The notes under the pieces: generated by a model
Databases searched by the model: none
What the model was told of the DNA's origin: nothing
Seen by the model: the letters and a program-made list of their open reading frames with translations, nothing else
Program-made: the position numbers and the translations under genes
Shown: piece after piece, positions 29,348 to 29,397 of the stretch
Position numbering within the stretch: position 1 is the first letter of the stretch
Layout: the number at the start of each line of letters is the position of its first letter
From: Schoenoplectus triqueter
Taxonomy: Eukaryota > Streptophyta > Magnoliopsida > Poales > Cyperaceae
Assembly: GCA_964058805.1 (NCBI GenBank)
Contig: CAXKVV010000795.1
Span: forward strand, 1-29,397
Reading direction: 5' to 3'
DNA length: 29,397 bases

Positions 29348-29397
29348 ATTTGATTATATTTTCTCTGACAAGTGGGACCCACCTGGCAGTCCCTTGT

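Larger units (their letters stand above)
29204..29397 (+). repeat. Promoter-like repeat unit, copy 2, cut by window end
   Basis: The order of blocks is the same as in copy 1: CCCGGAACA, TCCCACAATG, TATAAATACCCCC, hairpin, GACAAGTGGGACCCAC, TGGCAGTCCCTT. It differs mainly in the hairpin sequence. The 69-aa - strand frame across it is the repeat read in reverse, not a gene. Confidence 0.7.

Overview
This looks like intergenic nuclear DNA from a flowering plant. It is very AT-rich, has no convincing host gene, and is built from layered transposable elements of plant type: Ty1/copia polyproteins, a very large solo LTR and small inverted-repeat elements. No rRNA, tRNA or CRISPR array was recognised. 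All comparisons were made by eye on the sequence, with no database search.

Layout. Bases 1-4609 are AT-rich DNA with fragments of small inverted-repeat elements (about 80-514, 1076-1480 and a foldback at 3116-3241), a 47-bp triple tandem repeat (750-880) and two somewhat GC-richer islands (about 3570-3790 and 4330-4609) that might be old host exon or UTR sequence. Bases 4610-9476 are one 4.9-kb unit that starts TG, ends CA and is flanked by a perfect 5-bp duplication (GTGTC). It has no coding domains and no second LTR, so I read it as a giant solo LTR. Bases 9482-12925 are AT-rich with only short tandem duplications.

Bases 12931-28599 are a nested pair of Ty1/copia retrotransposons. The outer element (+ strand, LTRs 12931-13185 and 28350-28599, target duplication GACAT) is old: its LTRs differ at roughly 30 of about 250 positions and its gag, integrase, reverse transcriptase (RT) and RNase H remnants are full of stops and frameshifts. 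Its RT region is split by a second copia element on the - strand (17574-27358, LTRs of 2110 and 2098 bp, target duplication CTAAG). The inner LTRs look identical except for one 12-bp repeat unit, so the insertion is recent. The inner element resembles the Angela/BARE-1 lineage (inference from protein motifs, long LTRs and a leader of about 1.9 kb). It has an iMet-type primer site, a polypurine tract, gag with a CCHC knuckle, a protease motif, an intact-looking integrase DDE triad, an RT YVDD box, and an RNase H that has lost its middle.

Bases 28605-29397 hold the broken-off half of the repeat into which the outer element inserted, then two tandem copies (246-bp spacing) of a promoter-like unit with a TATA box and a downstream hairpin.

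How the parts relate: the inner element's right LTR (its 5' LTR) carries the promoter for a - strand transcript running through the leader into gag-pol. The polyprotein is broken, so its recent movement probably depended on proteins supplied by another copy. The most interesting signals are this young-LTR/dead-coding mismatch, the repeated hairpins with covarying stems in the inner leader, and the paired TATA-hairpin units at the right edge. I found no new host gene system.
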